A DNA stretch of 64,000 bases from CAWKAO01 sp963847665 (lineage in GTDB: Bacteria > Actinomycetota > Humimicrobiia > Humimicrobiales > Humimicrobiaceae): the NCBI GenBank assembly GCA_963847665.1, contig CAWKAO010000003.1:310001-374000 (forward strand), written 5' to 3'. Below, in pieces: positions 38,601-48,014 of this stretch; within the stretch, counting starts at the first letter, position 1, and each line of letters opens with the position of its first letter. A program made the position numbers and the translations under genes. Under the pieces are notes generated by a model. That model had not been told where the DNA came from. It made no database searches and was given only the letters and a program-made list of their open reading frames with translations.

Positions 38601-39008
38601 ATGATAAAAAAAAGAATAGTACTTACTTTTCCTGAAAAAATCGTGACCAAGCCGATAACTTATAAGCTTGTCAAAGATTTTGACCTCAAATTCAACATTT
38701 TAAGAGCACAGATAACCGATGATGTCGAAGGAAAGATACTTATTGAAATAGAGGGGACAAAAGAAAAAGTAGAGGAAGGTTTGGAATTCCTTAGGCAGGA
38801 AAGTATTACTATCCAGGATGCTTCAAAAGACATTATATTCGACAGGGAAAAATGCATAGATTGTGGGATGTGTCCATCCTTGTGCATTACCAATGCACTT
38901 TATTTAGATAATTTGACAAGAGAGCTTGTTTTTAATAAAGACAAATGTATACTCTGTGGTTTTTGTGCCAATTCGTGCCCTGTTAATGCAATAAAACTTA
39001 AGATATGA
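38601..39008 (+). CDS. NIL-domain/ferredoxin protein of the homocysteine pathway
   Basis: A 135-residue protein: an N-terminal NIL (ACT-like) domain (KPITYKLVKDFDLKFNILRA and VEEGLEFLRQESITI) and two 4Fe-4S motifs, CIDCGMCPSLCITNAL and CILCGFCANSCPVNAI. Paired with DUF39 in anaerobic homocysteine synthesis, where it is thought to supply electrons or help sulfur transfer. Same operon as the DUF39 gene. Confidence 0.9.
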   Translation: MIKKRIVLTFPEKIVTKPITYKLVKDFDLKFNILRAQITDDVEGKILIEIEGTKEKVEEGLEFLRQESITIQDASKDIIFDREKCIDCGMCPSLCITNALYLDNLTRELVFNKDKCILCGFCANSCPVNAIKLKI

Positions 39009-39015
39009 TACTTGA

Positions 39016-39177
39016 TCAGGTCAATTCTTTAAATTCATCTTTAGAGGCACCACATTCTGGGCAGACCCAGTCCTGATCTATATCTTCAAATTTTGTTCCT
39101 GGTTCTACACCGTTATCCGGATCACCTTTTTCTGGATCATAAATATAACCACAGACTTCACATTCCCATTTGTTCAT
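39016..39177 (-). CDS. Rubredoxin
   Basis: A 53-residue one-iron electron carrier: CEVCGYIYDPEKGDPDNGVE and CPECGASKDEF give the two C-x2-C loops binding Fe. A longer frame extends to 39282, but AGGAG lies six bases before the ATG at 39177 and the family start is MNKWECEVCG, so that start is used. Convergent with the NIL-ferredoxin gene (8 bases). Confidence 0.95.
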   Translation of the reverse strand: MNKWECEVCGYIYDPEKGDPDNGVEPGTKFEDIDQDWVCPECGASKDEFKELT

Positions 39178-39261
39178 TTTTTCTCCTGATAAAATAAAAT
39201 GATACAATATTTTACAATAAAAAAAGTATTTATAAAAGATTGACAGTATTAGAATTAACAT

Positions 39262-39804
39262 ATGGATTTTTTTACAGAGCATAAAAATATAGAGATCAAA
39301 AGCAATAAACTTCTCTTAAGGGAGATAAAAAAAACTGATCTCCCTAAATGCATAAAATGGTTACATGACCCTGAGATCACTAAGTTTCTTTCGAGTGATA
39401 TAAAAAATATCACTGAAGAAGAAGAGGCCCGCTGGTTTGAATCGGTCAAGAGATCAAATAATGATATTGTTTTTTCGATAATAATCCGTGAAACACAAGA
39501 ATATATCGGTAATTGTTCTCTTAATAAGATAGACTGGGTCCATAAAACTTGCCGGCTGGGCATTTTTATCGGAGATAAAGAATTCTGGAATAAAGGGTTT
39601 GGCACCCTGGCTATAAAAACACTTTTAAATTTTGCCCTGAATAATATAGATATGAATAAGATCGAACTTATAGTCTATGAATATAACCGCAGGGCGATGA
39701 AGGTCTATAAAAATTGCGGCTTTGCTACTGTAAGCATCATCAAGCATCATCATCACTATAACAACAGATACTGGGATGCTTACCTGATGGAGTATATAAA
39801 ATAA
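39262..39804 (+). CDS. GNAT family N-acetyltransferase (RimJ/RimL type)
   Basis: 180 residues with the GNAT fold read as NKLLLREIKKTDLPKCIKW, the acetyl-CoA pocket CRLGIFIGDKEFWNKGFG, then NRRAMKVYKNCGFATV. Closest to SpeG/RimJ-like acetyltransferases of small amines or N-termini; target not predictable. A short KHHHHYN run near the end is natural. Confidence 0.85.
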   Translation: MDFFTEHKNIEIKSNKLLLREIKKTDLPKCIKWLHDPEITKFLSSDIKNITEEEEARWFESVKRSNNDIVFSIIIRETQEYIGNCSLNKIDWVHKTCRLGIFIGDKEFWNKGFGTLAIKTLLNFALNNIDMNKIELIVYEYNRRAMKVYKNCGFATVSIIKHHHHYNNRYWDAYLMEYIK

Positions 39805-39914
39805 ATCAGATTGGTTCTTTTATAAAGTGCATCATTTGACAATGTGTTAAAAATATATTAAACATTCAAATATAATTATTTTTAATCAGTATTTTTTACG
39901 GGTTCAGTTTTTTT

Positions 39915-41345
39915 ATGTATGCTCATAGAAGAAAATTTATAGGCGGCGGAGCTGTTTTTTTTATAGTGTTGTTTATACTTGTGCTTATTGGTTCCGGATT
40001 TATTTATTATACAAATAAAGGAATATTCTGGAATTACCTGCTTTATGTCTGCATTCCATCTGGATTAATAAATCTGATACTCCTTATCTTTTATTTTATC
40101 AGAAGAAATGCTTCAGGTTATATCTTTTTACTTTTTTTCCTTATATTCATCTCAGGTATTGTCTTATCCAGTTTTTTTGGCCCTTTCGCGCTTTTTACTT
40201 CAGCAACAGATAATTATGAAAACAAAAATTATGATGCAGCAATATTAGATTTTGAAAGCCTGATCGAAAAGTATCCGGGAAGTAAATATACGGATGAATC
40301 CTTAAAGAAACTCGCATTTTCAAATTTTCTCAGAGGTAATTACGAGGATTCTGTTTTTTATTTTGACAAAGCGATCAGTACGGGCCTTATCGATGACAAG
40401 GACCTGGAAATCGAAAAAATACTTGTCGAGAGCAATCTGAAAATAGCTGAAAAGTACAGGGGCAAAAATGATCACGAAGATGCTATATACTATTATGAAA
40501 AGACAGTCGGATACTTAAAAAATATAATTAAAGACTCCCCGGATACAAATGATGCTTTTATTGCAAACTATAAAATACCTGAATATCTTTTTATAATCGC
40601 ATTGGATTATAATGAGATCGAATACTGGCAAAGATCGATCGATACGCTCAATGAAATACTATCAGGATATCCTGACAGTGAATACTTTGATAATTCAGTA
40701 TCACTTCTTATCCTGACTATCATGGATTATGCGGAACAGTTAAAAAAAGATGGTGATAATACAGAAAGCCTGAACGAGTTTCTGAAGATCTTGGACATTG
40801 AACCGGACCTCAGGACCAATAAAGCTGTTACCATCCAATCACGCGGCAGACTGCTTTTTGAAAACATCCCTATAAATACGATGATCCAAACAGCCAATGA
40901 GGTTTATTATTCGGGTGAATATGAAAAAGCAATGTTTATATATGAATATATTATTTTAAATCTGCCTGAGCATGAGGATAAAATAGTAAAAAATGCAGTA
41001 GAATGCAAGATAAAGATCATTGCTGAAAATCAATATGAGAAGATGCCTGGAAGTGAGCCTGTCGGTATATTTAAAAAAGAAGGTCTTGCTTCGGTAAGCA
41101 TTGAAAACAAAACAGACTATGACATCATACGTTATATGGGGGGGCCTGAGTATAAAATAATTAGCCTCCAAAAACAGAGTAAAATAGACCTGGAAATAAC
41201 ACCCGGCTCGTACATGGTAGCCACAGAAATAATCAATTCAGATATTGTCCCCTTTTATGGTGATGTCGACTATGAAGATGGAGGCCTGTACAGGGAGATC
41301 TATAAACTGGCTGAGGGTTCATCTGAGATCATAACAGACCCTTGA
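39915..41345 (+). CDS. Membrane-anchored TPR protein
   Basis: 476 residues. Three membrane segments in the first 95 (FFIVLFILVLIGSGFIYYT, LLYVCIPSGLINLILLIFYF, FLLFFLIFISGIVLSSFF), then tetratricopeptide-like repeats: DNYENKNYDAAILDFESLIE, NFLRGNYEDSVFYFDKAIST, HEDAIYYYEKTVGYLKNIIK, WQRSIDTLNEILSGYPDSEY, and a C-terminal beta-rich domain (FKKEGLASVSIENKTDYDII). No family recognised beyond TPR; likely a scaffold at the membrane. Converges on the next gene with a 17-base overlap. Confidence 0.7.
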   Translation: MYAHRRKFIGGGAVFFIVLFILVLIGSGFIYYTNKGIFWNYLLYVCIPSGLINLILLIFYFIRRNASGYIFLLFFLIFISGIVLSSFFGPFALFTSATDNYENKNYDAAILDFESLIEKYPGSKYTDESLKKLAFSNFLRGNYEDSVFYFDKAISTGLIDDKDLEIEKILVESNLKIAEKYRGKNDHEDAIYYYEKTVGYLKNIIKDSPDTNDAFIANYKIPEYLFIIALDYNEIEYWQRSIDTLNEILSGYPDSEYFDNSVSLLILTIMDYAEQLKKDGDNTESLNEFLKILDIEPDLRTNKAVTIQSRGRLLFENIPINTMIQTANEVYYSGEYEKAMFIYEYIILNLPEHEDKIVKNAVECKIKIIAENQYEKMPGSEPVGIFKKEGLASVSIENKTDYDIIRYMGGPEYKIISLQKQSKIDLEITPGSYMVATEIINSDIVPFYGDVDYEDGGLYREIYKLAEGSSEIITDP

Positions 41346-41748
41346 GCCCCTGGTTTATAAGATTCTTCATATTATCGTCTAAATAACCGCTGATGCTGCT
41401 ACCATCGATCTCTCTATTTACGAGCATACTTGCTTCAAGATCTTTTATTAGTTTTTCAAGTAAGACCTGTGCTTCTTCAAGGCTGCTATTTACTTTCGGC
41501 TCATCATAGGATTTGAACTGGCCGGCAAATCTATCCATGTATTTATTGAACTTTTCAAAATCATCTTTCAGGATTCCGGTGAAAGTAGCCCTTTGCCAGA
41601 ACCATCTCCCCTTATTTTTTGCATTATACATGTTGAGAAGTCCAAATACATAATAAATATCAAGCCCCATCCTTTTACTGATAAAGTCCATCAGATACAT
41701 TCTTCTCGACATAATATTGGCTTTATTTATTTTTTCGATCTCAAGCAT
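41329..41748 (-). CDS. Uncharacterised 139-residue helical protein
   Basis: No family recognised. The sequence is mainly helical and charged (LEEAQVLLEKLIKDLEAS), with an aromatic stretch GRWFWQRATFTGIL. No signal peptide or membrane segment. The 3' end overlaps the TPR gene by 17 bases in a convergent layout. Reading frame quality and codon use look like a real gene. Confidence 0.6.
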   Translation of the reverse strand: MLEIEKINKANIMSRRMYLMDFISKRMGLDIYYVFGLLNMYNAKNKGRWFWQRATFTGILKDDFEKFNKYMDRFAGQFKSYDEPKVNSSLEEAQVLLEKLIKDLEASMLVNREIDGSSISGYLDDNMKNLINQGLKGLL

Positions 41749-41830
41749 ATCTTTTCCTTATCTGAATAATATCCTTAAATATATTTTATCCTAACATAAA
41801 TATTATACTAAAACTTAGATAAATAAAAAC

Positions 41831-42463
41831 CTAATTATAGAAGTCTTTTAAATAAAACCTTAGAAGTTTTTCTTTGCCTCTTGAAATACCGATCCTTGTC
41901 GACCGGCAGACCTGGATCTCTTCTGCCTGCATGTCAGGCTCGCAAATATGAAGTCCATTATCATATTCTGTCAGGTCCCTGCCGTTATCTTTCATATTTA
42001 TATCATAAGCACATGTGAGCTTTCCGGGCCCGTTAACAAGGTCTCTGGTTCCGGATTTTTTTCTTCTCTTCATCATTATTTCTAAACCCTCTAAAGGTAT
42101 TATCGCCCTTATTAATACCGCTCCGGCAGTGCCGGCCTTTTCCGTTACTATATTAAGCATGTGATACATCCCGTAGCAAAAGTATATATAAGCCACTCCA
42201 GGCTTTCCAAACATGATCCTTGATCTTGGTGTGATGCCATTGTAGGCATGGCTTGCAGGATCATCACAGCCAAAATATGCTTCTGTCTCGATTATTGTCC
42301 CTCTGAGTATGCACGACTCCGGTTTGTCCTGATCGGTTGAGTCATCCAGGTCGCCTGGATCTTTTTTTACAAGTATTTTGCCTATTAGTTCCCGCGCTAC
42401 ATTGGCAGTGTTTCTATTATAAAAATCGTATTTAAGTATTTTATTTCTCTCTCCGGTCATCAA
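41831..42463 (-). CDS. mpg: DNA-3-methyladenine glycosylase (AAG/MPG type)
   Basis: 210 residues of the AAG family that removes alkylated purines. ARELIGKILV, the catalytic Glu in IIETEAYFGCDDPASHAYNG, and the SRIMFGKPGVAYIYFCYGMY region are diagnostic. NGPGKLTCAYDINMKDNG completes the site. Starts 37 bases after the prenyltransferase gene, perhaps same transcript. Confidence 0.93.
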   Translation of the reverse strand: MMTGERNKILKYDFYNRNTANVARELIGKILVKKDPGDLDDSTDQDKPESCILRGTIIETEAYFGCDDPASHAYNGITPRSRIMFGKPGVAYIYFCYGMYHMLNIVTEKAGTAGAVLIRAIIPLEGLEIMMKRRKKSGTRDLVNGPGKLTCAYDINMKDNGRDLTEYDNGLHICEPDMQAEEIQVCRSTRIGISRGKEKLLRFYLKDFYN

Positions 42464-42499
42464 TCCGGGACCTTTATAAATAATTGAAAATAATACCGA

Positions 42500-43393
42500 C
42501 TATAATAAAACATATTCGATCAACAGCAGCAGGAAGACTACACCAAGATATGGACTGGAAAACTTAAACAATAACCATGCTGTTCTATCTTTCCCGGTGA
42601 TCGATAATGTAAGGCTTATTGCGATTATAACAATACCCAGGGCTGATGCCAGGCTGATATATATCATACTAAGTCGAAAATAAAATCCTATAAAAAGGGA
42701 GACCGCCACCAGAAGGATATTAAGAGAAGCAATAAGAATAAATATCTTTTTTGCCTTCCAGATGACCGGAAGCATCGGTATATTTGCTTTCTGGTAATCT
42801 GTTCTATAAAAATAGGCAAGGCTCCAGATATGGATCGGGGTCCATATGATAACAAGGGTAAACATCAATATAGGAAGCAGGTCGATGCTGCCACCAGAAA
42901 CTGCTACCCAGCCAGCAAGCACCGGCATTCCACCGGCTGGGGCCCCTAAAAGCACATTAAGTGGAGACTTTCTCTTGGAAACTGCATTATAGATTATCGC
43001 GCTATCAATAAAACCGATGAAAATAAAAACTGAACTTAAATAATTGACAAATGCACCGGTAACAATACCGGCAGCTACAAAAAAAAGTCCAAATATCAGT
43101 GCCTTTCTTGCAGGATCAAGTACCCCCGATGGCACGGGCCTGTTTCTGGTCCTTTCCATGATGCCATCCATTTCCCTGTCTATATATGCTGTTGTGGCAT
43201 TGGATCCTATTACCCCGAAAATGATCGCAAGAGAGATCAGGATGAGGGTCCTCAGGTCATAACCGTAAATGCTGGAAGCGATAATAGCAGAGACAAGTCC
43301 GGTAAAAAACAACAGGGAAACAAGCCTTGGTTTGCTTATGAGTATATAACCCTTTAGTGATCTTAAAAAGTGATTTGAGGTTTTATTGTACAA
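42500..43393 (-). CDS. UbiA-family prenyltransferase, CtaB (heme O synthase)-like
   Basis: 297 residues, about nine membrane spans. The prenyl-diphosphate Asp motif reads YIDREMDGIMERTRNRPVPS, the signature of protoheme IX farnesyltransferase; the second loop has YFYRTDYQKANIPMLPV. Heme O normally serves heme-copper oxidases, none of which is nearby, so the true substrate may differ. Start is TTG with a weak ribosome site, close to the end of the lipoprotein gene. Confidence 0.85.
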   Translation of the reverse strand: MYNKTSNHFLRSLKGYILISKPRLVSLLFFTGLVSAIIASSIYGYDLRTLILISLAIIFGVIGSNATTAYIDREMDGIMERTRNRPVPSGVLDPARKALIFGLFFVAAGIVTGAFVNYLSSVFIFIGFIDSAIIYNAVSKRKSPLNVLLGAPAGGMPVLAGWVAVSGGSIDLLPILMFTLVIIWTPIHIWSLAYFYRTDYQKANIPMLPVIWKAKKIFILIASLNILLVAVSLFIGFYFRLSMIYISLASALGIVIIAISLTLSITGKDRTAWLLFKFSSPYLGVVFLLLLIEYVLL

Positions 43394-43413
43394 TGAAAGA
43401 TCTTTATTCTTAT

Positions 43414-44589
43414 CTATTTTTGTGGCCAGCCATATTCTATGAACTTATTGTACCATTCTTCAAGATTATCTTTGGTCATCGAAGCTATTGCATTTCCGTA
43501 AATGATAGGGCCGCCATTTTTATTTGTACCGATTCCAAGTGATCCATAACCAGGCATGATCGTCCCGTCAGGCCTGACAACAGGGTCCCCGGCTTTTACC
43601 TGTTCCATCCATGAATTAAAAGCAACATATCCTATGGTATATCCGGCCAGATAAGGATCCCAGAAAAATCCTTCCTGCAGCACTTCCCCGCCAATATATT
43701 CGCCAATAGTAGAGGGTAATCCTGTACCGACAAACATTGTCTTCCCTTTTAACCTCTTTTTGGATATATATTCTCCGGCAGCAAGGCCTGTAGAAAAAGA
43801 GTTGCCTGCAATAAGCCTTATCTCATTGCCGGCATCAAAAAAACCTTTTATTTTTTCTGCTGCAATAGTCTGGTCTTCATTATCCTCAAACCTGTCAGAA
43901 TTCTTTGCATATCCCATAATATTTGCCAGTCCTGGAGCATTGGCCTGCTGGTAGGCGATCTCATAATCGGCCCATGCATTTTGGGTCAGAGAGTCAAGAA
44001 ACCCCACAGATAAGATATAATTACCTGTGCCCCCGCTGTATTTGATCCCTGATTCCATAATAGCCTCCCCGAATTCCTTGTCTGAAAAAGCTTCTATGTC
44101 AAAGGTCACATTTTTAAGAGTATAACCCTCATTAGAAAATGTCATCACCCCTGCTTTATTTGCTCTTTCAAACGCAGAGTCCATCATAGCTTCATCCAGG
44201 GGACAGGCGACTATAGCTGAAAACCCTTTGCTTATATTATCGAGCACTATCTGTGTCTGTATTGCAGGATCAGCTTTTGGCGGGCTTATGATCGTTGCAG
44301 TAAAGCCGTAATCAGAGGCGCATTGCTCAATACCCTTCTTTACGACTTCAAACCACGGGATGCCTTCAAGCTTGGTCACATAAAGCATATTAAAGTTCCC
44401 GGCCACTTTTGCTATTTCTGCTGTCTCTGTCGAAGGAAGCTCAAGAAGTGTTGTCTCAGCAGCAGAGCTTTCTATGGCTGTGGCTATAGTAGTTACCGGT
44501 TGCTGCCCATAAGTACACCCTGAACCAAATAAAATAAAAGTGGATAAAAATAAAAAGAGTAATATTATAATAATTAATTTTCTCATCAT
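43414..44589 (-). CDS. Periplasmic-binding-protein-1 type sugar-binding lipoprotein (ABC transporter), solitary
   Basis: 391 residues with signal and lipobox (FLSTFILFGSGC). Binding-protein core: NMLYVTKLEGIPWFEVVKKG, DPAIQTQIVLDNISKGFSAI, and ISKKRLKGKTMFVGTGLPST, like LsrB/RhaS/ribose-binding lipoproteins. A Thr/Ser/Ala-rich linker (TTIATAIESSAAETTLLELP) follows the lipobox. No ATPase or permease gene is adjacent. The sugar is not predictable. Confidence 0.85.
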   Translation of the reverse strand: MMRKLIIIILLFLFLSTFILFGSGCTYGQQPVTTIATAIESSAAETTLLELPSTETAEIAKVAGNFNMLYVTKLEGIPWFEVVKKGIEQCASDYGFTATIISPPKADPAIQTQIVLDNISKGFSAIVACPLDEAMMDSAFERANKAGVMTFSNEGYTLKNVTFDIEAFSDKEFGEAIMESGIKYSGGTGNYILSVGFLDSLTQNAWADYEIAYQQANAPGLANIMGYAKNSDRFEDNEDQTIAAEKIKGFFDAGNEIRLIAGNSFSTGLAAGEYISKKRLKGKTMFVGTGLPSTIGEYIGGEVLQEGFFWDPYLAGYTIGYVAFNSWMEQVKAGDPVVRPDGTIMPGYGSLGIGTNKNGGPIIYGNAIASMTKDNLEEWYNKFIEYGWPQK

Positions 44590-44815
44590 ACCCCGATCGA
44601 TCTATGTAACTATTTTTTTAATTGAGAATAAGATTATAAGCTATTTTGTTGCTCATTTCAGTAAAATATTTAAAATACCCTGTAATTAAATTATTCAAAG
44701 CTTTTATTGTCAAGGATTTTTAAGCTATAATTTTTAATAATTAAAATTTTATCAAGACAAAAAATCTTTTAGAATATATTATTTATCTAACAATAATTGA
44801 ACCGGGAGGAAAAAA

Positions 44816-45397
44816 ATGAGTTTTACATTATCAATTGGTGATAAAGCACTGGACTTTACACTTGCAGCAACAGATGGAAAGATCTATAGCCTTAAGGATT
44901 TTAACGATTCCAAAGTACTCGTCTTGTTTTTTACCTGCAACCATTGCCCTTACGTAATAGGCTCAGATGAGGTGACAAGGGAAACGGCTCTGAAATTTGA
45001 AAAATCCGGGGTCAGGTTTGTCGCAATCAATTCAAACAGTAAAAATACTTATGAAGAAGACTCTTTCGATCATATGGTTGAAAGAATGAAAACAAACAAT
45101 TTCCCGTGGGTTTATCTCTATGATCCGTCCCAGAAAATAGCAATGGCATATGGTGCATTAAGGACCCCACATTTTTATGTGTTCGATGAAAGCAGGAAAC
45201 TTGTATATACCGGAAGAGGAGTGGATAATCCAAAAGACACCAGCCTGATGAAGGTAAATGACCTCTGGATTGCACTTGAAGAACTGACTGCAGGGAAAAA
45301 GATCACTAATCCTGTCACAAACCCTATCGGCTGCAATGTCAAATGGGAAGGAATGGATGCACACTGGATGCCTCCTGAAGCATGTGATCTGATATAA
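44816..45397 (+). CDS. Thioredoxin-fold redoxin with CxxC
   Basis: 193 residues. ALDFTLAATDGKIYSLKDFN starts an AhpC/TSA-type domain, and the redox site is FFTCNHCPYVIGSDE. ALRTPHFYVFDESRKLVYTG is the cis-Pro region. Likely a cytoplasmic disulfide reductase or peroxiredoxin relative. GGGAGG precedes ATG. The Fe-alcohol dehydrogenase follows 22 bases later. The 226-base upstream gap contains GCTATAATT near 44724, a good -10 sequence without a clear -35. Confidence 0.85.
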   Translation: MSFTLSIGDKALDFTLAATDGKIYSLKDFNDSKVLVLFFTCNHCPYVIGSDEVTRETALKFEKSGVRFVAINSNSKNTYEEDSFDHMVERMKTNNFPWVYLYDPSQKIAMAYGALRTPHFYVFDESRKLVYTGRGVDNPKDTSLMKVNDLWIALEELTAGKKITNPVTNPIGCNVKWEGMDAHWMPPEACDLI

Positions 45398-45419
45398 CAA
45401 GGTTGACCGGGGAGGAAAA

Positions 45420-46583
45420 TTGGAAGATTTCAGGTTCCAAAATATAACTGAGATAATTTTTGGTAAAGGCACCGAATCTTTATCTGGTAAAGAAGTCAAA
45501 AAATATTCTACCAGGATACTCCTGCATTATGGAGGAGACACTATAAAAAAAATCGGTCTTTATAAAAAAGTGATCGATTCATTAACCCGGGAAGGGATCG
45601 AAATATTTGAACTTCCCGGTGTCAGCCCCAATCCGGTATTGAGCCTTGTAAAAAAGGGTGTGGAACTTTGCAGGGAAAAAAATATAGATTTTATCCTTGC
45701 TGTCGGAGGTGGAAGCGTTATCGATTCTGCAAAGGCTATAGCAATAGGGGTTCCTTACAACGGGGATATCTGGGATCTTTTTACAGCAGAAAGGAAGCCT
45801 GATAGTGCAATACCGGTCGGTGTCATCCTTACAGTGCCTGCTGCAGGCAGCGAGGCCAGTGATGTCTCTGTGATCACAAACCAGGATACTCTTCTGAAGA
45901 AGGGTTTTCATAGCCACCTTATACGCCCGAGATTTGCGGTCCTGGACCCGGAAGTCACATATTCCATAGACCCCTATCAGACTGCCTGTGGTGCAGCAGA
46001 TACAATATCACATGTTCTCGAAAGGTATTTTACCCCTACTATTAAAGCTGATCTCACTGATAGGTTGTGTGAAGCCACGATCAAATCCGTTATTGCAAAT
46101 GTAGATATTGTCTTAAAAGACCCAAAAGATTATAACAGCAGGGCGGAACTTATGTGGGCAAGCACTGTTGCACATAACGGCCTTCTGGGAACAGGAAGGA
46201 CCGAGGATTGGGCCTCCCATAAACTTGCTCATGAATTAAGCGCGCTTTACGGGACCGCACATGGCGCATCTCTGTCTGTTATATTCCCTGCATGGATGCG
46301 GTATGTATATAAGCAGGACCTGAAAAGATTTGTCCAGTTTGCTGTAAGGATATGGGGAGTTGATAGTTGCTTTGGTGTTGACGAATATATTGCTTTAAAG
46401 GGAATAGAAAAAATAACAGGCTTTTTCAAGGATATAGGTTTACCGACAAGCCTTACGGAACTGGGTATAGGCAGTGATAGATTTGAAGAAATGGCTGAAA
46501 AGGAACTTGAATGGGGCCCTCTTGGAAACTTCATGAAATTGCATAAAAAAGATATAGTGAGCATCTATGAACTTGCAGTCTAA
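45420..46583 (+). CDS. Iron-containing alcohol dehydrogenase
   Basis: 387 residues, group III ADH. NAD(P) loop: AVGGGSVIDSAKAIAIG. Iron ligands: CGAADTISHVLERYF (Asp, His) and WASHKLAHELSALYGTAHGA (two His). Close to the YqhD/BdhA butanol dehydrogenase group. Start is TTG after GGGGAGG. Probably co-transcribed with the redoxin gene. Substrate may be an aldehyde or butanol-like alcohol. Confidence 0.92.
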   Translation: MEDFRFQNITEIIFGKGTESLSGKEVKKYSTRILLHYGGDTIKKIGLYKKVIDSLTREGIEIFELPGVSPNPVLSLVKKGVELCREKNIDFILAVGGGSVIDSAKAIAIGVPYNGDIWDLFTAERKPDSAIPVGVILTVPAAGSEASDVSVITNQDTLLKKGFHSHLIRPRFAVLDPEVTYSIDPYQTACGAADTISHVLERYFTPTIKADLTDRLCEATIKSVIANVDIVLKDPKDYNSRAELMWASTVAHNGLLGTGRTEDWASHKLAHELSALYGTAHGASLSVIFPAWMRYVYKQDLKRFVQFAVRIWGVDSCFGVDEYIALKGIEKITGFFKDIGLPTSLTELGIGSDRFEEMAEKELEWGPLGNFMKLHKKDIVSIYELAV

Positions 46584-46638
46584 ATACCTGGTTATTCTTT
46601 CTTTTACTTAAATTTTAAGCTTACCCTGCAATAATTTT

Positions 46639-47859
46639 CTATTTTCTTAATATTGTCTTGGCTCTATACTCGATCCAGTCAAGGTCCGTATCCTTTGAGG
46701 CAAATTCTGTTTTTACTGCCGCAGTAGCCACTGCAGTAGCCACTGCCGGGAGCACACGGTCATCAAAAGGTTTTGGGATTATATAATCGGTTCGTACCTC
46801 TTTTTCTACTATAGACGCAAGTGCCTTTGCAGCAGCCAGCTTCATCTCAATATTTATATCCCTTGCACAACAATCCAGGGCACCCCTGAATACTCCGGGG
46901 AATGCCAGGACATTATTGACCTGGTTTGGATAATCCGATCTGCCTGTTGCTATTATCTCTATACCTGCTTTTTGCGCGATTTCAGGTAATATCTCGGGTT
47001 CCGGATTTGCCAGTGCAAACACTATGGGCTTTTTCTTCATTTTTTTTACAATATCAGAAGTCAATACATTTGCTGCAGAGACTCCTACAAAAACAGCTGC
47101 ATCTTCGACTGCCTCTGAGAGTGATCCCTGCATATTCCCGGGATTTGTAAGTTCTGCGATCTCTTTCTTTGAAGGATTCAGGTCAGGACGGCCCCTGTAA
47201 ATCGTCCCTTTTGTGTCTAATACTATTATGTTTTTCACCTTAATATAAGAAAGCAGTTTCACCAGTGAGTGCCCCGCTGCGCCTGCACCATTTATAACTA
47301 TTTTTACATCGTCCAGTCCGATTCCATAATATTTAAGTGCATTAAAAAGCCCCGCAAGTGTCACTATGGCCGTACCATGCTGGTCATCATGGAATATTAT
47401 CATACGAGTCTCTTCCTTAAGCCTTTCTTCTATCTCAAAACAGCGGGGAGCTGCGATATCTTCAAGATTGATTCCTGCAAAAGACGGTTCCAGCAGTTTT
47501 ACTGTTTCCACGATCTTATTGCTGTCCTGGCTATCAATACATAATGGAAATGCGGAAACCCCGCCAAACTGGCGAAAAAGCACACATTTCCCTTCCATTA
47601 CCGGCAGGGAGGCCCTGGCACCTATATTTCCAAGACCAAGTACAGCAGAACCATCAGAGACTACTGCGATCATATTTGCCCTTCCTGTATAAACATTTAG
47701 AAGATCAGGATTTTTTGCTATCTCCATGCAAGGCTCTGCTACCCCGGGAGAATATGCAAGTGCAAGATCGTGTTCGGTCTGGGTCCTGACTTTGCTAACT
47801 ACATCTATCTTGCCCTTTACTTCTTTATGCATCAACAGTGCTTCTTTATAAATATTCAT
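46639..47859 (-). CDS. NAD(P)-dependent malic enzyme
   Basis: 406 residues, the short bacterial form. It decarboxylates malate to pyruvate. Signatures: LALAYSPGVAEPCMEI, SDGSAVLGLGNIGARASLPV, FHDDQHGTAIVTLAGLFNAL, and the NAD fold VINGAGAAGHSLVKLL. Convergent with the Fe-ADH gene; 155 bases upstream are AT-rich without a clear promoter. Confidence 0.95.
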   Translation of the reverse strand: MNIYKEALLMHKEVKGKIDVVSKVRTQTEHDLALAYSPGVAEPCMEIAKNPDLLNVYTGRANMIAVVSDGSAVLGLGNIGARASLPVMEGKCVLFRQFGGVSAFPLCIDSQDSNKIVETVKLLEPSFAGINLEDIAAPRCFEIEERLKEETRMIIFHDDQHGTAIVTLAGLFNALKYYGIGLDDVKIVINGAGAAGHSLVKLLSYIKVKNIIVLDTKGTIYRGRPDLNPSKKEIAELTNPGNMQGSLSEAVEDAAVFVGVSAANVLTSDIVKKMKKKPIVFALANPEPEILPEIAQKAGIEIIATGRSDYPNQVNNVLAFPGVFRGALDCCARDINIEMKLAAAKALASIVEKEVRTDYIIPKPFDDRVLPAVATAVATAAVKTEFASKDTDLDWIEYRAKTILRK

Positions 47860-48014
47860 TTTTCTCCTTATGTTATTTCCTTATATTCAAAACAAATATA
47901 TAATAACACCATATATTTTACATTAATAGCTCTCCCGGGAAAAATCATTATGCTCTGCAGGAGTTTATCTATGGGTGCAATAGGAATTATGTTTTTATAG
48001 ATGATGCTGATTTA

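Noticed and set aside
39730..39770. Histidine run near the end of the GNAT protein as a tag or metal site
   Set aside because: Four histidines only, inside a natural coding frame and normal for the family's variable tail.
44590..44815. A strong sigma-70 promoter before the redoxin gene
   Set aside because: A perfect -10-like TATAAT is present but the TTGTCA upstream is only 13 bases away, so it was recorded only as a remark.
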